Notes under the pieces: model-generated
What the model was told of the DNA's origin: nothing
The model's input: the letters and a program-made list of their open reading frames with translations, nothing else
Databases searched by the model: none
Shown: one piece after another, positions 52,512 through 61,626 of the stretch
Layout: every line of letters begins with the position of its first letter
Numbering within the stretch: the stretch's first letter is position 1
Made by a program: the position numbers and the translations under genes
Assembly: GCA_045811525.1 (NCBI GenBank)
Contig: JBJMTV010000021.1
Coordinates: forward strand, 1-64,000
DNA length: 64,000 nt
DNA from: VAZQ01 sp045811525
GTDB lineage: Bacteria > Pseudomonadota > Alphaproteobacteria > Rhizobiales > Xanthobacteraceae
Direction of reading: 5' to 3'

Positions 52512-53411
52512 ATGACTGGCTATATTGACCTGGTAGCCAACCTGTACACACCAGCCGAGGTAGCGGACGGCCTCAGCACAATAGACGATCATTTCAAAGC
52601 ACAAGTACGGATGGATCCGGAGATCTGGAATGGGGTGCCGATCGCAAAATATATCGAAAAGAAGGATAAGGCCGGGATCGAGCGCACCTTCCTCGCCGCC
52701 GCACGAATGGGCGATTTGCGTGTCCGCGGCTCCGTACACATTCCGTACGAGCGAGTCCACAAGGTGTGCACGGACTACCCTGCCCGGTTTTCGGGCCTCG
52801 CCGGAATCGATCCGACGCTTGGCATGAAGCAGCTGTACGACCTTGAATACGCAGTCAAGGAGCTGGGCTTCATCGGTGCGCACTATTACCCGCATTGGTT
52901 CGATATCGCCCCGGATCATCCCTACATTTTTCCGATCTACGCGAAATGCATCGAGCTTGACATCCCGATCATGATGCAGGTCGGGCAAAATCTGATCTAC
53001 CAGCAGGACCGCCGCCTTCCGACAGTGGCGCGCCCCATAACGCTCGACCGCGTTGCCATTCACTTTCCCGAGCTTCGGCTCATCGGAATGCATCTGGGCG
53101 TTCCCTGGACCGATGAGATGATTGCGATGTCTTGGAAGCACCCAAACATCTACATCGGTGGCGATGCCTACGCGCCCAAGCATTGGCCAAAGCAGATCGT
53201 TCAGTACGCCAACACTTATGGACAGGATAAATTCATGTTTGGAACGGACTGGACAGTCGTCGATCCTATCCGAGCGGTGAACGATGTCTTGACGCTGAAC
53301 TTCCGACCTGGCCCCTTGAAAAAAATCATGCGTGACAACGCTTGGCGGGTGTTCAAGCTGGACCAGCGGCTGAAACAGAGCTTGTCGACAGCGCGCGCGG
53401 CTGGCTTTTGA
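52512..53411 (+). CDS. Amidohydrolase-2-like protein lacking the HxH metal motif
   Basis: 299 residues from the ATG at 52512 (a TTG at 52473 is less likely). TIM-barrel landmarks: MGDLRVRGSVHIPYERVHKV, FSGLAGIDPTLGMKQLYDLE, GFIGAHYYPHWFDIAPDHP, PIMMQVGQNLIYQ, LIGMHLGVPWTDEMI, KFMFGTDWTVVDPI. The N-terminus reads YIDLVANLYTP where relatives have D-x-H-x-H, so two metal ligands are absent; the second-strand and later His/Asp positions are partly kept. From memory this whole subfamily has such a start. It is the first gene before a Liv importer. It may be metal-free or bind metal by fewer ligands; reaction unknown. Confidence 0.85.
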   Translation: MTGYIDLVANLYTPAEVADGLSTIDDHFKAQVRMDPEIWNGVPIAKYIEKKDKAGIERTFLAAARMGDLRVRGSVHIPYERVHKVCTDYPARFSGLAGIDPTLGMKQLYDLEYAVKELGFIGAHYYPHWFDIAPDHPYIFPIYAKCIELDIPIMMQVGQNLIYQQDRRLPTVARPITLDRVAIHFPELRLIGMHLGVPWTDEMIAMSWKHPNIYIGGDAYAPKHWPKQIVQYANTYGQDKFMFGTDWTVVDPIRAVNDVLTLNFRPGPLKKIMRDNAWRVFKLDQRLKQSLSTARAAGF

Positions 53412-53471
53412 AGCGATCTGATCAGGCGGTGCAGCGCGGATTGCGTCAGCGTGCAGAAGGAGAGGGATCAC

Positions 53472-54623
53472 ATGAGCATTTTCTTCACAAGGATAGCGGC
53501 CATCGCAAGCCTCGCTGCCCTGCTCCATGTCTCACCCGCAAGCGCGCAAGAGCAGATCGTCATTGGTGCGGCGCTTCCTACGACCGGCCCGTTCGCCGGT
53601 TCGGGGTTGCAGACATATCAGGGCCTGCAACTGGCGGAGCACGACATCAATGCGGCCGGCGGAATAAACGGAAAACGCATCCGTTTCCAGGTCGAGGACA
53701 CACAGGCGTCAAACAGCGTCGCCATCAATGCTTTCTTGAAACTCGAGCAACAGAAGCTGCCGTTCATTTTCCTGAGCAGCTTTACCGTGCAGAATCTTGC
53801 CACTGAGCCGGAGGTGCTAAAGGCCAAGGTCCCGGTGATGTACGCCGGGGGCGGTGTCGCCATTGCGGAGCGAAACAATCCTTACATGTTCAGGCTTCGC
53901 GCCAATGATCGCCTGCGCGCCGCAGTCGCTTCGGACGCTGTGGTGACCATCCTGAAGAAAAAGAAGATCGGGATCATCAACGTTCAGGACCAATATGGAA
54001 GCGCCGCTGCGGAGCAAACAAAGAAGGACCTCACTGCGGCCGGCGTTGATGTTGTATCGTTGCAGACACATGGACTGCGCGACACCGACTTCGCTCCGCA
54101 ATTGCTGAACATCAAGAATTCCGGCGCCGACGCGCTCATCGCTTATGCCTACATTCGCGACGCTGGCCTCATGATAAAGCAACGCCGCGCGCTCGGCCTC
54201 ACCGACATTGCATTCGTCTCCGTGAGCTCGGTCAACGAAGACTCCATGCTCGAGCTTGTCACGTTGCCTGACTTGGAAAACATTATCGGCGTGGCAGATG
54301 CTGTTCTCGGCCAGGCGAATCCGAATGGCCCACGCAGCGTCAAGTTCGTTAAGGATTTCATTGAACGCTTCAAGGTGCCCCCAGATGGCTTTGGCTCGGT
54401 TTATTATGATGGGGCGATGATCGTTGCCGATGGCTTGAAGAAGGCAGGGGCGGACCGGGAGAAGCTTCGGCAATACCTCGCCGGTCTCAAGGATTACCAA
54501 GGCGTCACCGGCACCTTCAGCACTGCGCCTAACGGCGACATGCTCCACCACCTTTCGATTGTGGAATATATCCCCGGGACCAAGGACGTCCGGATCATCA
54601 AGGAAGTGTACGACAACAGGTAA
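53472..54623 (+). CDS. Liv-type ABC transporter substrate-binding protein
   Basis: 383 residues from the ATG at 53472, preceded by AAGGAGAGGG. Signal peptide cleaved near ASAQE. Mature landmarks IVIGAALPTTGPFAGSG, AEHDINAAGGINGKRIRFQVEDT and GIINVQDQYGSAAAEQTKKDL. The two permease and two ATPase genes that follow complete the importer. The neighbouring enzymes suggest an organic or aromatic acid or amide as ligand. Confidence 0.92.
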   Translation: MSIFFTRIAAIASLAALLHVSPASAQEQIVIGAALPTTGPFAGSGLQTYQGLQLAEHDINAAGGINGKRIRFQVEDTQASNSVAINAFLKLEQQKLPFIFLSSFTVQNLATEPEVLKAKVPVMYAGGGVAIAERNNPYMFRLRANDRLRAAVASDAVVTILKKKKIGIINVQDQYGSAAAEQTKKDLTAAGVDVVSLQTHGLRDTDFAPQLLNIKNSGADALIAYAYIRDAGLMIKQRRALGLTDIAFVSVSSVNEDSMLELVTLPDLENIIGVADAVLGQANPNGPRSVKFVKDFIERFKVPPDGFGSVYYDGAMIVADGLKKAGADREKLRQYLAGLKDYQGVTGTFSTAPNGDMLHHLSIVEYIPGTKDVRIIKEVYDNR

Positions 54624-54702
54624 GCGGTCGTCCCCGAGCATCAATTAGGTAGCGCGGCGAGGGCAGCGGAGCTTATCGCCCTCGATCGCGACGAGGACTG
54701 CT

Positions 54703-55590
54703 TTGAATCCTGCCGTTCAACAGCTGCTCCAGCTCCTGGTGAACGGGATCGCCGTCGGCTTCATATACGCGATCATGGCGATCAGCGTTCAACTTGCCTA
54801 CGAAACGACGGGAGTTGTCAATTTCGCGACCGGTCAACTGGTCATGATCGGAGCGGTGGTCGGGGCTGCTTTTGCGACGATCAGCCGACTCGGTACAACA
54901 GAGATTTATGCACTGACTCTGGCGTGCATGGTCGTAATCGGGCTGGTCTTCGCTGCGACCGTTTACTGGCCGCTGCAAAAACGTTCAGTCTCGACGGTCG
55001 TCATAGCAACGATCGCGGTCGGAATTGTCCTGCAGAACGTCGCGCTTATGTTTTTCGGTCCATTGCCCGCGAAAGGCTTTTCGCCGGTCGGGGATGGTGT
55101 CCTGGTTTTTCTCGGCATCGTCGCTCCCATTCACACGCTTTTTGCGGTTATCGCGGCGCTCACCCTCATTGGCGGCCTCCACCTTCTGCTCCATCGGACG
55201 CCTATTGGGATTCAGATGCGAGCCATTGCACAGGATATCGAGACCGCCCGGCTGATGGGCATCAGGACGGCACTGGTTCTTGCGTTCACGTGGAGTCTGA
55301 CATGGGTGTTTGCCGGCGTCGGCGGGCTGTTGCTCGCTCCTCTCTGGCTCGTCGATGTCGACGTGGGTGATTCAGTTGCTCTCAAGGCATTTGCCGCAGC
55401 GATCATTGGTGGTTTCGGCAGCATCCCGGGAGCGATTATCGGCGGGCTGCTCGTTGGGCTCAATGAGACGTTGAGCGCTGCGTACATATCAACAAGATAC
55501 AAGGATGTGCTCGTTTTCGGCTTGATGATCGCATTTCTGCTTTTCAGGCCGCGCGGGATTTTTGGCGAACGCATTAGTGAACGGGGCTAG
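54703..55590 (+). CDS. LivH-like ABC permease
   Basis: 295 residues, starting with TTG at 54703 preceded by GACGAGGA. About eight membrane helices. Landmarks: NGIAVGFIYAIMAISVQLAY, TGVVNFATGQLVMIGAVVGA and AIIGGFGSIPGAIIGGLLVG. Separate from LivM here, unlike the fused permease at 32 kb. Its end overlaps an alternative start of LivM. Confidence 0.92.
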   Translation: MNPAVQQLLQLLVNGIAVGFIYAIMAISVQLAYETTGVVNFATGQLVMIGAVVGAAFATISRLGTTEIYALTLACMVVIGLVFAATVYWPLQKRSVSTVVIATIAVGIVLQNVALMFFGPLPAKGFSPVGDGVLVFLGIVAPIHTLFAVIAALTLIGGLHLLLHRTPIGIQMRAIAQDIETARLMGIRTALVLAFTWSLTWVFAGVGGLLLAPLWLVDVDVGDSVALKAFAAAIIGGFGSIPGAIIGGLLVGLNETLSAAYISTRYKDVLVFGLMIAFLLFRPRGIFGERISERG

Positions 55591-55597
55591 TTTGGCG

Positions 55598-56545
55598 ATG
55601 ATTGCCTCGCGTTGGACCCTGGCTGCAAGTGCCGTATTCCTCGTCGGCGCTTTGGCCGGCTTGGCGGTCCTTTCCGAGTTCAATCTGCGACTTGCCATTC
55701 TGGCGATGATCACATCGATTTCGGTCATTGGGTTGTACTTTGCATTTGGCTTGGCGGGCCTTATCCATTTGTCGCAAGCTGCTTTCGTCGGAATAGGAGC
55801 CTACTCGTCCGCCCTGATCACGCAGGGCATCGCGGTGACCCCCTGGCTAGCGCTGATCGCGGCAAGCGGCCTTACAGCCTTGGCCGCTACTTTGCTGGCT
55901 TTCCCCATGCATCGAACCAAGAGCCATTATCTCGCTCTCGTCACCGTTGGGTTCAATGTCAGCTTCGAAGTCGTCATTCGCAACTGGACAGACGTAACCG
56001 GGGGCTATGACGGTCTTGCCGCCATCCCGCTCATTGCGATCAGGAGCGGCGTGCGCAGTGAAATCGAGTTTTTCTATATCTGCCTGGCCTTCGTGATCGC
56101 AGCCGCCTTTACGGCGGCCCTCATCAGGAAATCGCATCTCGGGCGCGCCATGATCGCCGTCCGCGACGATGAGTTGGCCGCAGCTGCGTCCGGGATCGAT
56201 GTCACGCGAATGAAAACGCTCGCGTTCGTACTGTGCAGCGGCTACGGCGGTCTAAGCGGCGCGCTATACGCACATTACGCCGGCTTCATCTCCCCTGACG
56301 ATTTTTCCCTCGCACGCTCCATCATGCTCCTGTCGATGCTCATTGTCGGCGGGGAGTTCTCGATCTTGGGAGCCATCACCGGCTCCTTTTTCCTGACCTA
56401 TCTGCCGGAATGGCTGCGTGGAATCGGTGGTGGCTACATGGCTGCGTTTGGCATCCTTATGCTGGGGGTACTGATCGTCATGCCCAAAGGCATCGTCGGA
56501 TCACTAGAATCATGCCTGCGTCTGGCGAAGCGTGCGAAGGCATGA
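55598..56545 (+). CDS. LivM-like ABC permease
   Basis: 315 residues from the ATG at 55598, eight bases after the LivH-like stop; TTG 55562 and GTG 55577 are in-frame alternatives within LivH. Landmarks: GLIHLSQAAFVGIGAYSSAL, HYLALVTVGFNVSFEVVIRN, TGGYDGLAAIP and SGALYAHYAGFISPDDFSLA. About nine membrane helices. The stop overlaps the LivG-like start (ATGA). Confidence 0.9.
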   Translation: MIASRWTLAASAVFLVGALAGLAVLSEFNLRLAILAMITSISVIGLYFAFGLAGLIHLSQAAFVGIGAYSSALITQGIAVTPWLALIAASGLTALAATLLAFPMHRTKSHYLALVTVGFNVSFEVVIRNWTDVTGGYDGLAAIPLIAIRSGVRSEIEFFYICLAFVIAAAFTAALIRKSHLGRAMIAVRDDELAAAASGIDVTRMKTLAFVLCSGYGGLSGALYAHYAGFISPDDFSLARSIMLLSMLIVGGEFSILGAITGSFFLTYLPEWLRGIGGGYMAAFGILMLGVLIVMPKGIVGSLESCLRLAKRAKA

Positions 56546-57324
56546 GCAGACCGGCCCTCGAGGTGCAAGATCTGACCTGCCATTTCGGGGGGCTTCAAGC
56601 CGTTTCGCAGGTGGACATGCTGCTGCCCAAGGGTCAAATCACCGCATTGATTGGGCCCAACGGCGCGGGAAAGAGCACCGCCATCAATCTCCTCTGCGGC
56701 TTCCTCCGGCTGACGAGCGGTCGGGTGATGCTCAATGGTAATGACGTAACAGGAAAGCCGTCGCATGAGCTCGCGAAAGCTGGAATGGTCAGAACTTTCC
56801 AAAATGGGCGCCTCTTTAGCCGTTTGACGGTCCTGCAGAATGCGCTCGTCGGCAACAGCAGCCGGGCGCGGGCGAAGCTGATCGACGTCGTGTTGCGTAC
56901 CAAGCGCTTCCGCACCGAGGAGCGCGAGCTCGAGGAGCGAGCAAGGCAATACCTTGAGCAGTTCGGTCTGTGGACAGATGCGGATCGGCTCGTCACCGAA
57001 TTGCCCTACGGCAAGCAACGTCAGATCGAGTTGGTACGGGCTTTGGTCAGTGCCCCGGACGTCATGCTGCTTGACGAGCCGGCCGCCGGCTTGAACTCCG
57101 CGGAGCAGGAAAGTCTTACCCAGTACCTTGTCGGGCTGCGCGCGAAAGGCATGACCGTCCTCCTGGTCGAGCATCACATGGGGATGGTCATGCAACTTGC
57201 CGACCAGGTGATCGTGCTCAACTTCGGCAAGAAGATATTCGAGGGCACCGCCAAAGAAGCGCAGGCGTCACCCCGCGTTGCCGAGGCGTATCTCGGAAGA
57301 CGGTCGCAACATGCTGGGATGTGA
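56542..57324 (+). CDS. LivG-like ABC transporter ATP-binding protein
   Basis: 260 residues from the ATG at 56542, which overlaps the permease stop; a longer open frame reaching back to 56410 lies within LivM and is not used. Walker A GPNGAGKST (about 38-46), MVRTFQNGRLFSRLTVLQNA, signature-equivalent LPYGKQRQIELVRALVSAP and Walker B VMLLDEPAAGLN, LVEHHMGMVMQLADQ. Confidence 0.93.
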   Translation: MSRPALEVQDLTCHFGGLQAVSQVDMLLPKGQITALIGPNGAGKSTAINLLCGFLRLTSGRVMLNGNDVTGKPSHELAKAGMVRTFQNGRLFSRLTVLQNALVGNSSRARAKLIDVVLRTKRFRTEERELEERARQYLEQFGLWTDADRLVTELPYGKQRQIELVRALVSAPDVMLLDEPAAGLNSAEQESLTQYLVGLRAKGMTVLLVEHHMGMVMQLADQVIVLNFGKKIFEGTAKEAQASPRVAEAYLGRRSQHAGM

Positions 57325-58018
57325 GGACCTCACCGTCACCTACGGCAGCGTCGTCGCTCTCTCTGGCGTCACGCTGCACGTGCAAGACAAAGAGATCATC
57401 TCACTTCTTGGTGCCAATGGCGCGGGAAAGACGACCCTGCTGCGAGCCATATCGGGCCTTGTCAAGCCGGCGCGAGGCACCATCACATTCGGCACCCAGC
57501 AGGTCGACCATTTGTCGCCTTCGGCGCGGGTGCGAATGGGCCTTGCGCACGCGCCCGAGCGGCGACGGATCTTTCCGGGATTGACCGTCCTGGAAAACCT
57601 TGTGGTCGCCACCGCCGGCTGGCGCACGCTGGGCGCTTCTGCCAAAGACGATCTTGATCGCGTTTATCAACTATTTCCTCGTCTGAAGGAGCGGCAGCAG
57701 CAACTCGGCTGGTCCCTGTCCGGCGGCGAGCAGCAGATGCTTGCGATTGGCCGTGCTCTGATGTCGCGCCCGCGCGCGCTCCTGCTCGATGAGCCGTCGC
57801 TCGGATTGGCGCCGCGCCTCGCCGAGGAGGTCTATCAGCGTATCGCCGAGATCAATCAGCAAGGGCTAACAGTGCTGCTGGTCGAGCAGAACACGGCGAT
57901 GGCGCTGACATTCTCAGCCAGAGCCTATGTGCTGGAACACGGGAAGATTGTTATCGAGGGTCCTGCGCACGAGCTGGCGGAGCATGCGCGCATCCGCGAA
58001 GCGTATCTGGGTGCCTAG
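57311..58018 (+). CDS. LivF-like ABC transporter ATP-binding protein
   Basis: 235 residues from the ATG at 57311, overlapping the LivG-like end by 14 bases. Walker A GANGAGKTT (about 34-42), GLAHAPERRRIFPGLTVLEN, signature LSGGEQQMLAIGRALMSRP, Walker B LLLDEPSLGLAP. Last gene of the importer; 12 bases separate its stop from the convergent MarR stop. Confidence 0.94.
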   Translation: MLGCEDLTVTYGSVVALSGVTLHVQDKEIISLLGANGAGKTTLLRAISGLVKPARGTITFGTQQVDHLSPSARVRMGLAHAPERRRIFPGLTVLENLVVATAGWRTLGASAKDDLDRVYQLFPRLKERQQQLGWSLSGGEQQMLAIGRALMSRPRALLLDEPSLGLAPRLAEEVYQRIAEINQQGLTVLLVEQNTAMALTFSARAYVLEHGKIVIEGPAHELAEHARIREAYLGA

Positions 58019-58030
58019 CAGATGCAGCGC

Positions 58031-58576
58031 TTACGCACTCAACTCTGTTCGGTTCGCTGCCACTCGTCCGCTCGTCTTTGGCTCGTTGCCTGTGCCTGCA
58101 CGGAGGTTTTGCCTGATCTGCAGAAGACACTCGCGCAAGCTCTGCATATTTTCGCGCCGCATTCCGCGCAAAGCGATCGCGTTCACCTGTCGCGCCAATG
58201 GCAGGATTTCCTTCTTCAAGGCACGCCCCTTCGGCGTCAAGAACACGTGAATCTTGCGGCGATCAACGACCGACGCGCGGCGCTTGATGAACCCTCGCTG
58301 TTGCATGCGGCGCAGTTGCTCGACCGTGCCCGGCCCCATCGTCCCAACCCGGTCGCTGAGCTCCCGCTGTGTCAGCCCGTCTTCTTTCCACAGGCACAGG
58401 AAGAAATAGAACATGCCCATCGATATATCGTAGGGCGCCAGCCTTTCCGACATGGCCTGAGAAACGAATCTATAGGTGTGCCTTAAGGAGGCGCCGACAT
58501 TGAACGCGGACATCAACGCCGATTCCGCCGAGACTTTCGTGAGCGGCTTTTTCGTGAGGGAATCAGCTGTTGGCAT
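58031..58576 (-). CDS. MarR-family transcriptional regulator
   Basis: 181 residues from the ATG at 58576; an in-frame TTG at 58600 would add eight. Winged-helix core: LTQRELSDRVGTMGPGTVEQ (helix-turn-helix), RMQQRGFIKRRASVVDRRKI (wing) and VFLTPKGRAL. Such regulators bind palindromic sites and are usually released by a phenolic or acyl-CoA ligand. It is divergent from the FAD oxidase (106 bases), the classic setting for control of that gene and itself; it could also govern the whole 50.8-61.4 kb cluster. Confidence 0.92.
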   Translation of the reverse strand: MPTADSLTKKPLTKVSAESALMSAFNVGASLRHTYRFVSQAMSERLAPYDISMGMFYFFLCLWKEDGLTQRELSDRVGTMGPGTVEQLRRMQQRGFIKRRASVVDRRKIHVFLTPKGRALKKEILPLARQVNAIALRGMRRENMQSLRECLLQIRQNLRAGTGNEPKTSGRVAANRTELSA

Positions 58577-58596
58577 GCACGTTGCTTTTGGGAGTA

Positions 58597-58610
58597 TCAA
58601 AAATTATCGA
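58597..58610. promoter_or_regulatory. Imperfect AT-rich palindrome, possible MarR operator
   Basis: TCAAAAATTATCGA is symmetrical at ten of fourteen positions and lies in the short gap between the MarR and FAD oxidase starts, in a locally AT-rich patch of a GC-rich genome. This placement fits a MarR operator overlapping a promoter, but the symmetry is modest. Confidence 0.25.
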
Positions 58611-58682
58611 CGCCAACTATGACATGCAGCCATATTTGAATTGAAGTTTGCCCGCAAGTGTCAACCACATCTAAGCAAGCCG

Positions 58683-60275
58683 ATGTCCCTTCTGAGATCT
58701 TCAATGCAGACTGGCCCTGATTTCATGAGCTTGGTTGATGCGCTCGGCGCCATAGTTGGGGCCCAGCATGTTGATGCGAGTAAGGAGGCGCGGACGGAAT
58801 TTTCCCAGGACCTTATGGAATGGGACGACGCGACGCAGGTTGAGCTTGTGGTGCGGCCCGGGACTACTATGGAGGTGGTTGAGGTCGTCAGGGCGGCCGG
58901 CGCAAGAGGCTTGGCCGTGGCGCCGCGCGGTGGCGGGCTGTCCTATACACAGGGATACGTGCCGCGCGGTCATCCTACCATCGCGCTCGACCTATCAAGA
59001 TTAAATCAAGTCTGCGAGCTGAATGCAGATGACCGCTATGTCACGGCAGGTGCGGGAGCCACGTGGCAACAGATCGTTGATGCAGCAAAGGAGCATGCAC
59101 TGCGTCCGGTTTTGCGCGGGCCGATCTCGGGCAGCGATTCCACGATCGGCGGCGCCGCCTCACAGGGGCTGCTCGGACCTACGGACGGATTCCTCGCGTT
59201 CGAGGTGGTGTTGGCTGACGGGCGCGTCATCACGACGGGGAGCAGCGCCTCACCGCGAAGCTTGCCGTTCTACCGGCATTTCGGCCCGGACCTTACCGGC
59301 CTTTTCACCGGCGATACCGGCGCATTGGGCATCAAGACCAAGGTGACGCTGAAGTTGGAAAGGCCGCCCGCCGGTCTGGCCATGGCTTCGTTTTCATTTG
59401 CGACTCTTCCGCTGCTCGTCGAAGCGATAGTCGACATCACGCGAGCGAACCTGGTGCCAAGATTGTTCGGCATGGATCCGCTGAGAGCTCGCACGGTGTC
59501 CAAGGTGGGAATTGCCGAAGCAGGGCGTACGCTGGGCTCGATCGCCAGTGCGCGCTCGTCTGTCATGCACGGGATTGCCGATGCGATTTCTGTTGCACGG
59601 TCGGGCCGGCGTGCGTTGGACTCGGCCGATTGGGCGCTGCACGTCCATGCCGAGGGGGTCGACGACCGGGCCGCCCAGACTACCCTCACCCACATCCGGA
59701 AGATCTGCTGCAAAAATGGCGCCGAGATCAGTCCCAACGTCGCCATTGCCCTGAATGCCCGGCCCTACTCAGTGCGCGGGTTTGTGGGTTTGCACGGTGA
59801 GCGGTTCGTTCCGGTGCACGCGATCTTTCCTCTCTCCCGTGCGGCGGCGGTGGCCGCGCGCGTTGAAAAGTTTTTTGCCGATCATGAGGGGACCTTCGAA
59901 CAGCAAGCCATTTCAACCTGTTGCCTTGCCGGTATGGAGAACGGGGTGTTCGTCATAGAGCCCATGCTCTATTGGCCCGATCAATTGGGGCCGCTGCATC
60001 GGCGCTACCTGCCGGCCGCCAAGTTTGCCCGTCTGGACCGCGGCCAGCCGAACCTCGAGGGCCGCAAGGTCGTGGTCACACTGCGCAACGAGCTGAGGCA
60101 GATCTTCTTTGAGCTGGGTGCCATTCACGGACAAATCGGGAAGTACTACGACTTCGCGAATGCGGTGAAGCCCGAGGTGTACCAGCTCCTTACGCAAGTC
60201 AAACGCATGCTCGACCCTGAATGCCGGCTCAATCCCGGCAATTTCGGATGGCTGCCCAGTTCATCAGAGATCTGA
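58683..60275 (+). CDS. FAD-linked oxidase/dehydrogenase (PCMH-type, GlcD/VAO family)
   Basis: 530 residues from the ATG at 58683; ATGs at 58704 and 58725 are also possible, none with a strong ribosome site. FAD domain: VELVVRPGTTMEVVEVVRAA, APRGGGLSYTQGYVP, DDRYVTAGAGATWQQIVDAA, GGAASQGLLGPTDGFLAFEV and FTGDTGALGIKTKVTLKLE. The C-terminus has MLDPECRLNPGNFGW, typical of the glycolate/lactate/4-cresol oxidase group. It oxidises a hydroxy acid, alcohol or phenolic side chain. Four bases separate it from the acyl-CoA dehydrogenase gene. Confidence 0.88.
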   Translation: MSLLRSSMQTGPDFMSLVDALGAIVGAQHVDASKEARTEFSQDLMEWDDATQVELVVRPGTTMEVVEVVRAAGARGLAVAPRGGGLSYTQGYVPRGHPTIALDLSRLNQVCELNADDRYVTAGAGATWQQIVDAAKEHALRPVLRGPISGSDSTIGGAASQGLLGPTDGFLAFEVVLADGRVITTGSSASPRSLPFYRHFGPDLTGLFTGDTGALGIKTKVTLKLERPPAGLAMASFSFATLPLLVEAIVDITRANLVPRLFGMDPLRARTVSKVGIAEAGRTLGSIASARSSVMHGIADAISVARSGRRALDSADWALHVHAEGVDDRAAQTTLTHIRKICCKNGAEISPNVAIALNARPYSVRGFVGLHGERFVPVHAIFPLSRAAAVAARVEKFFADHEGTFEQQAISTCCLAGMENGVFVIEPMLYWPDQLGPLHRRYLPAAKFARLDRGQPNLEGRKVVVTLRNELRQIFFELGAIHGQIGKYYDFANAVKPEVYQLLTQVKRMLDPECRLNPGNFGWLPSSSEI

Positions 60276-60279
60276 GCCA

Positions 60280-61422
60280 ATGGATTTCGAGCTTACCAGC
60301 GAGCAAAAGCAGATCCTTCTTACGGTTGATCGGCTGATGCAACGGCACTATCCGCCGGAGGAAATTCGCCGTCGGGATGCCGCACATGCCGACTGCAGGG
60401 ACATGCTGCCGGTGTTTGCCGAAGCAGGGCTGCTCGCCCTGCCGTTTCCCAAGCAATACGGCGGCCTCGACGCAGACCGCTTGACCGTGGTCCTGGTGCA
60501 GGAACGGTTGGCACGACATGGCGGAATCGCCGCTATCATGTTTGGGCAAGTTGCGGACTTTGGCGGCATGTCGCTGCTGTGCTACGGCACAGAAGGGCAA
60601 CGGAGCGAGTTGCTGCCTCGTGCCATCAGAGGCGAGCTCGTCTTTTCATTTGCCCTGACCGAGGCCGGAGCCGGAAGCGATGCGGCCGCCGCCGTAACCT
60701 CGGCGAGCAAGACAGAGAAAGGCTGGACGATCAACGGCCGCAAGATCTGGATCAGCAATGCCGGGACTGCGGACTATCTCGTCACCATGTGCCGGACGAC
60801 GCGCGGCAGTAAGGGGAAGGAAGGGCTTTCTACCTTCCTGGTTCCGCGTGATGCACCCGGTATACACATGACCCGGCTATCGAAGGTCGGGAACAACTGC
60901 ATGTCCTCGTGGGATATCGGCTTTGATAATGTGGAGGTGACCGATAGCACGCTTATGGGCGAGCAAGGCAAGGGTATGCGCAACATGATGACGACGTTGC
61001 AATACAGCCGCACGGGACAGGCCGCAATGTGCATCGGCGTGGCGCAGGCCGCAGTAGACAGCGCGAAGACTTTCGCGCTCGAGCGCCGGCAATTTGACCG
61101 CCGGATTGCCGACTTTCAAGTGATTCGGCATCGGCTTGTCGACATGCAGTCTCGCGTCGACCAAGCAAGGCTCATGCTCTACCAGGCCAGTTGGCTTACC
61201 CAGAATGGACGCCCGTCGCGCAAGGAGAGTGCGCAAGCCAAGGTCCTGGCAACCGAAGCGCTCGAATATGTCTCAACACACGGGATGCAAATTCAGGCCA
61301 GCTTTGGCTATTCCACGGAAAGCGATATCCAACGTTACTGGCGCGATGCCCGGCTCTACACGTTTGGCGAGGGCACCAATGAGTTGCAGCGCGATCTGAT
61401 CGCAAAAGAGATTGGGCTCTGA
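60280..61422 (+). CDS. Acyl-CoA dehydrogenase
   Basis: 380 residues. Landmarks: FALTEAGAGSDAAAAVTSAS (about 125-144), WTINGRKIWISNAGTADYLV, a C-terminal helical domain with FALERRQFDRRIADFQVIRH, HGMQIQASFGYSTESDIQRY and YTFGEGTNELQRDLIAKEI; the Glu of GEGT is at the usual catalytic-base position. Electrons go to ETF. With the CoA ligase at 50.8 kb, it forms the core of a CoA-dependent degradation route controlled with the Liv importer. Confidence 0.93.
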   Translation: MDFELTSEQKQILLTVDRLMQRHYPPEEIRRRDAAHADCRDMLPVFAEAGLLALPFPKQYGGLDADRLTVVLVQERLARHGGIAAIMFGQVADFGGMSLLCYGTEGQRSELLPRAIRGELVFSFALTEAGAGSDAAAAVTSASKTEKGWTINGRKIWISNAGTADYLVTMCRTTRGSKGKEGLSTFLVPRDAPGIHMTRLSKVGNNCMSSWDIGFDNVEVTDSTLMGEQGKGMRNMMTTLQYSRTGQAAMCIGVAQAAVDSAKTFALERRQFDRRIADFQVIRHRLVDMQSRVDQARLMLYQASWLTQNGRPSRKESAQAKVLATEALEYVSTHGMQIQASFGYSTESDIQRYWRDARLYTFGEGTNELQRDLIAKEIGL

Positions 61423-61626
61423 CGGGCGCACCCGAGAGCCAACTGCGCTGCATCTTGACTCAGTCATTCGGCACCGAACTAATAGGCGAGCACGCCATGG
61501 GAGCGGCCGGCATCGTGCGGGCTCAGTTCGGAGCGGCTTGACGCGAGACGCCTCGATTAGTTACCGCGCGGCTTTGCCGTGCTGTCACGATGGCGAGAGC
61601 GCTCGTTGGCGAAACGGGAGGCACGA

